NCBI GenBank assembly: GCA_937927665.1
Contig: CALBRY010000079.1
Location: 1 to 15,639, forward strand
Reading direction: 5' to 3'
From: an uncultured Chloroflexota bacterium
GTDB lineage: Bacteria; Chloroflexota; Anaerolineae; Aggregatilineales; Phototrophicaceae
Length of the DNA stretch: 15,639 bases
The notes beneath the pieces are model-generated. The model was not told the DNA's origin. It was given only the letters and a program-made list of their open reading frames with translations, and made no database searches. Within the stretch, counting starts at the first letter, position 1. The number at the start of each line of letters is the position of its first letter. Shown in pieces: positions 13,255 to 15,639 of this stretch. Position numbers and translations under genes: made by a program.

Positions 13255-14208
13255 ATGCCTGGTCCATTCACGATAACGCCATCGTCCACCCTCATCACAC
13301 TCGAAGATAATCGGCGTCAAGGTACTGCCGCGTTCACGGTGAAAAACGACACCACGCGGCGGATCAATGCAACGGCGCGCTTGGTCATACCGAATGGATC
13401 GCCAGCCGAAACATGGCTGACGATCCTAAAACCGGGTGATCCCAACGAAGCGCCGGAACTCCCCGGCACGGTTAGAACATTCGATCTCGGCGAAACAGAA
13501 ACCTATGTCGTCAAGATCGCTGCGCCGAGTGATGCTGTCCCCGCCGCACACACATTTCGCCTCGTCATCGCTGACGAAGTGAACCCGGATGACAGTTTCA
13601 CTGAAAGCGCTGATATTTCTGTTGTCCTGAACCGTCCGCCCGATCTCCCACCGCCGCCCAAGTTTCCGATCTGGGTGATTCCGGTGGCGCTGGTGATTCT
13701 GGTTCTGGTGATCATCATCATCGTTCTGCTGACGCGGAACACAGAGCCGCCGCTCGCCACGCTGCCGGCTGATCAACTCGAAAACCTTTCGCCGTTATTC
13801 GGCGAAACGCTGGTGTTCGATGCCCTATTCCTAAACTCTGATCCAATCGACGTTCAGTCGTTCAGCATCCTGAACGCAGAGCGCGAATTGACCGGAGTCG
13901 ATTTCTTCGGGAATGCATGTACTGGTTTCATTTCGGTTCAGCCCACATTTCTTATTCGCGTCCAAGAACGCCCTTCGCAGTTCGTGACGTTCTTCTTTCA
14001 GAGCGAAACGCAAGACACGACGCTGGCGATCCGTGACTCGAATGGAAATGTGTTTTGCAATGATGATGCGCAGGATGTCCAACCCGCTGTTGAAATTGCC
14101 GTTGGAATCCAAGAGTATCGGATTTGGGTCGGAAGCAAGCAAGCCGATCAAGCCGTTAACGGCACGCTGATTTTGACCTCCAACTGCCAGAATATCTTTG
14201 ACTGTTAG
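13255..14208 (+). CDS. Single-pass membrane protein: conserved N-domain, TM, Cys-rich C-domain (paralogue 1)
   Basis: 317 residues, first of three tandem paralogues. Residues 1-126 form a beta-rich, probably Ig-like domain beginning MPGPFTITPSSTLITLED, with RQGTAAFTVKND and LGETETYVVKIAAPSDAVPA. There is no signal peptide and no cysteine. A proline linker (RPPDLPPPPKFP, 127-138) leads to one TM helix at 139-160 (IWVIPVALVILV onward). Residues 161-317 form a second domain with DSNGNVFCNDDAQ and YRIWVGSK, resembling the pre-peptidase-C-type beta-sandwich. It has four cysteines (C222, C268, C311, C317), all after the TM. The lack of a signal peptide and the cysteine distribution favour N-inside/C-outside. 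A cytoplasmic docking domain for the neighbouring CIS is plausible but inferred. The closest copy follows 77 bases downstream. Confidence 0.85.
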   Translation: MPGPFTITPSSTLITLEDNRRQGTAAFTVKNDTTRRINATARLVIPNGSPAETWLTILKPGDPNEAPELPGTVRTFDLGETETYVVKIAAPSDAVPAAHTFRLVIADEVNPDDSFTESADISVVLNRPPDLPPPPKFPIWVIPVALVILVLVIIIIVLLTRNTEPPLATLPADQLENLSPLFGETLVFDALFLNSDPIDVQSFSILNAERELTGVDFFGNACTGFISVQPTFLIRVQERPSQFVTFFFQSETQDTTLAIRDSNGNVFCNDDAQDVQPAVEIAVGIQEYRIWVGSKQADQAVNGTLILTSNCQNIFDC

Positions 14209-14259
14209 TCGCTCCAGAAAACCGCTGCTGACTGCGCCGCCGCCGAGTTACCTTGCATT

Positions 14260-14277
14260 CCGTTTTTACGAGAGGAT
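14260..14277 (+). repeat. Duplicated leader/RBS element, copy 2
   Basis: CCGTTTTTACGAGAGGAT is the partner of the element at 13228-13245 (16/18 identical) and ends 8 bases before ATG 14286. A much weaker stem is possible with CTCCAGAAAAC (14212-14222): two short helices around a 2x2 internal loop. RBS occlusion may therefore be only partly kept here. Confidence 0.7.
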
Positions 14278-14285
14278 AAGCTCGC

Positions 14286-15275
14286 ATGCCCGGTCCATTC
14301 ACGATTACGCCGTCGTCCACCCTCATCGTACTCGAAGATGATAAGCGTCAAGGTACCGCCGCCTTTACAGTGAAGAATGATACGGCGCGGCGGATACGTG
14401 CCACGTCGCGGTTGGTGATCCCCAGTGAATCGCCTGTCGCGTCATGGTTGACGATTATGCAGCCGGGGGAATCCAGCGATACGCCGGAACTCCCCGGTAC
14501 GGTGCGTTTATTTGATCTTGGCGAAACGGAAACGTATCTGATCAAGATCGCCGCGCCGAATGACGCGATCCCCGCAACCCATTCGTTCCGCCTTGTGGTT
14601 GCCGATGAAACCAACCCTGATGACAACTTCACCGAAAGCGCGGACATATCGGTTGTGCTGAACAAAAAGCCTGATCCCCCGCCGCCGCCGCCCAAATTCC
14701 CTATGTGGGTGATTCCGGTGGCGCTGGTCGCGCTGGTGGTTGTCGCGTTGGTGATTATTCTGCTCACACGAGACGGAGATCCGGATATTCCACCCACATC
14801 GACGCCGACATTCACACCGCCGCCGAATGTCCTTCAACTGACGCCGGGATTCCCGCATTTCGGGACGGTAAACATCGGCGATGATCTGTTCCTCGGCGAT
14901 GATCCGGTGACGATTCAAGTGTTTGCTTTCGCCAGTGTCGCGGACTTCGAAGCATTTGGGGTCGATTCGTTCGGCAATGCGTGTGCCGGGTTTATCTCCA
15001 GCCCTGCCATTTTCGCCGTCGCTGTCGATGACACACCCTCGAATGACTTGACATTCTTTTTCCAGAGCACAAACGGGGATACCACCCTCATCATGTTAGA
15101 TCCGGATGGGAATGTGTATTGCAATGATGATGCACAGGGATTCCAACCCGGGATCAATTTTTCGCCGGTCGGCATTGGGACTTACTTTGTTTGGATCGGC
15201 AGCAAAGAAGACGGGCGAGCGATCAGCGGCTCCCTGCTCCTCACATCCGACTGCCGCAACTTCTTTAACTGTTAA
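14286..15275 (+). CDS. Single-pass membrane protein: conserved N-domain, TM, Cys-rich C-domain (paralogue 2)
   Basis: 329 residues, same architecture as the preceding gene. By hand alignment 98 of the first 126 residues are identical to paralogue 1 (about 78%), including MPGPFTITPSSTLI and RQGTAAFTVKND. The linker is KKPDPPPPPPKFP and the TM helix is at about 141-162. A Thr/Pro-rich spacer (PTSTPTFTPPP, 170-180) absent from paralogue 1 follows. The C-terminal domain diverges strongly up to about residue 222 and then recovers similarity: FGNACAGFIS, TFFFQS, LDPDGNVYCNDDAQ, FVWIGSK and LLLTSDC. Its four cysteines (C233, C279, C323, C329) match those of paralogue 1 and could form two disulfides, supporting an extracytoplasmic location. 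RBS GAGAGGAT lies 8 bases upstream. The next paralogue starts 27 bases after the stop. Confidence 0.85.
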   Translation: MPGPFTITPSSTLIVLEDDKRQGTAAFTVKNDTARRIRATSRLVIPSESPVASWLTIMQPGESSDTPELPGTVRLFDLGETETYLIKIAAPNDAIPATHSFRLVVADETNPDDNFTESADISVVLNKKPDPPPPPPKFPMWVIPVALVALVVVALVIILLTRDGDPDIPPTSTPTFTPPPNVLQLTPGFPHFGTVNIGDDLFLGDDPVTIQVFAFASVADFEAFGVDSFGNACAGFISSPAIFAVAVDDTPSNDLTFFFQSTNGDTTLIMLDPDGNVYCNDDAQGFQPGINFSPVGIGTYFVWIGSKEDGRAISGSLLLTSDCRNFFNC

Positions 15276-15302
15276 CCGTTCGTCAGTGAAAGGAAGGCTG
15301 TC

Positions 15303-15639
15303 ATGCCGGGTCCATTTGCAGTCACACCCTCGACCAGCACCGTTTCTCTTGATGCAGCCCGTCAGGGGACGGTGACCTTCACAGTTAAGAACACGACCAA
15401 AATCCGTATTCGTGGGGTGGGGCGATTCGTCGCCACCCCACCCGAATCGGTGCATTGGTATTCGATCGCACCTGCTTCCCCCGCCCCCGCACCGCCAACC
15501 GGACAGCCTGCACCAGACCCCGGCGTACGAGATTTCGCGCCGGAAGAAACACAAACCTATACGGTGAATATCGCCGTGCCGCCAAATACCGCCGCTGGCG
15601 ATTATCGATTCAAGTTGATCGTCGCCAACGAGGTGAATC
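15303..15639 (+). CDS. Third paralogue of the membrane-anchored family (N-terminal part, cut by window end)
   Basis: Open to the window edge. The start is ATG 15303, preceded by AGGAAGG (15291-15297). The 112 visible residues begin MPGPFAVTPSTSTVSLDAAR and keep the family pattern: RQGTVTFTVKNTT, then a prolonged proline/alanine loop (APASPAPAPPTGQPAPDPG) not seen in the other two, then RDFAPEETQTYTVNIAVPPN, AGDYRFKLIVANEVN. This is the shared N-terminal domain, much more diverged than copies 1 and 2 are from each other. Its RBS region does not match the duplicated leader element, so it is an older copy. The linker, TM and C-terminal domain, if present, lie beyond the window. Confidence 0.8.
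   Translation, partial: MPGPFAVTPSTSTVSLDAARQGTVTFTVKNTTKIRIRGVGRFVATPPESVHWYSIAPASPAPAPPTGQPAPDPGVRDFAPEETQTYTVNIAVPPNTAAGDYRFKLIVANEVN

Noticed and set aside
1..15639. CRISPR array, tRNA, rRNA or insertion sequence
   Set aside because: No regularly spaced repeats, no cloverleaf-like or rRNA sequence and no transposase frames were found on reading both strands.

Overview
The window carries a compact contractile injection system (CIS, a headless phage-tail-like particle) on the + strand. It is preceded by the end of a sugar-type oxidoreductase operon and followed by a membrane-protein module. No rRNA, tRNA or other phylogenetic marker is present. The GC-rich coding, tight TAATG/ATGA overlaps and resemblance to environmental CIS loci suggest an uncultured-type bacterium, possibly Chloroflexota. 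That placement is an impression, not a demonstration.

Region A (1-2092): the last codons of an upstream gene, then two tandem Gfo/Idh/MocA-family NAD(P)-dependent oxidoreductases. This looks like the tail of a sugar or polyol operon unrelated to the CIS. Region B (2093-2263): an AT-richer gap with a good sigma70-type promoter (TTGACA-18-TAAACT).

Region C (2264-11924): ten genes, nearly all overlapping or within a few bases of each other: Pvc16/DUF4255-type terminator protein, sheath, tube, an unrecognised proline-rich protein, LysM-bearing hub adaptor (Pvc7-like), VgrG/gpD-type spike (Pvc8-like), PAAR-like tip (Pvc10-like), gp25-like wedge (Pvc9-like), a gpJ-like wedge fused to a C-terminal Asp-box beta-propeller (Pvc11-like plus about 390 extra residues), and a gpI-like protein (Pvc12-like). 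Together these would make cap, contractile sheath, inner tube, spike and baseplate. Inside the window there is no AAA+ ATPase (Pvc15), tape measure (Pvc14), second tube gene, tail fibre (Pvc13) or obvious toxin, and no capsid, terminase or T6SS membrane-complex gene.

Region D (11925-13141): a short gap with a perfect 8-bp hairpin, then a polytopic membrane protein ending in an HExxH-bearing domain, and a 95-residue three-helix membrane protein. Region E (13142-15639): a promoter-like site and an RBS-occluding inverted repeat, then a tandem family of three paralogues, the last cut by the window edge. They share an N-terminal beta-rich domain. The two complete copies have a proline-rich linker, one transmembrane helix and a divergent C-terminal domain with four conserved cysteines.

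Working model (inference): the particle is assembled in the cytoplasm. The single-pass paralogues present their conserved N-terminal domains to it on the inner membrane face and variable cysteine-bearing domains outside. The baseplate propeller is a candidate contact surface. The most unusual items are the gpJ-propeller fusion, the triplicated membrane family and the hairpin that would shut off its translation from read-through transcripts.
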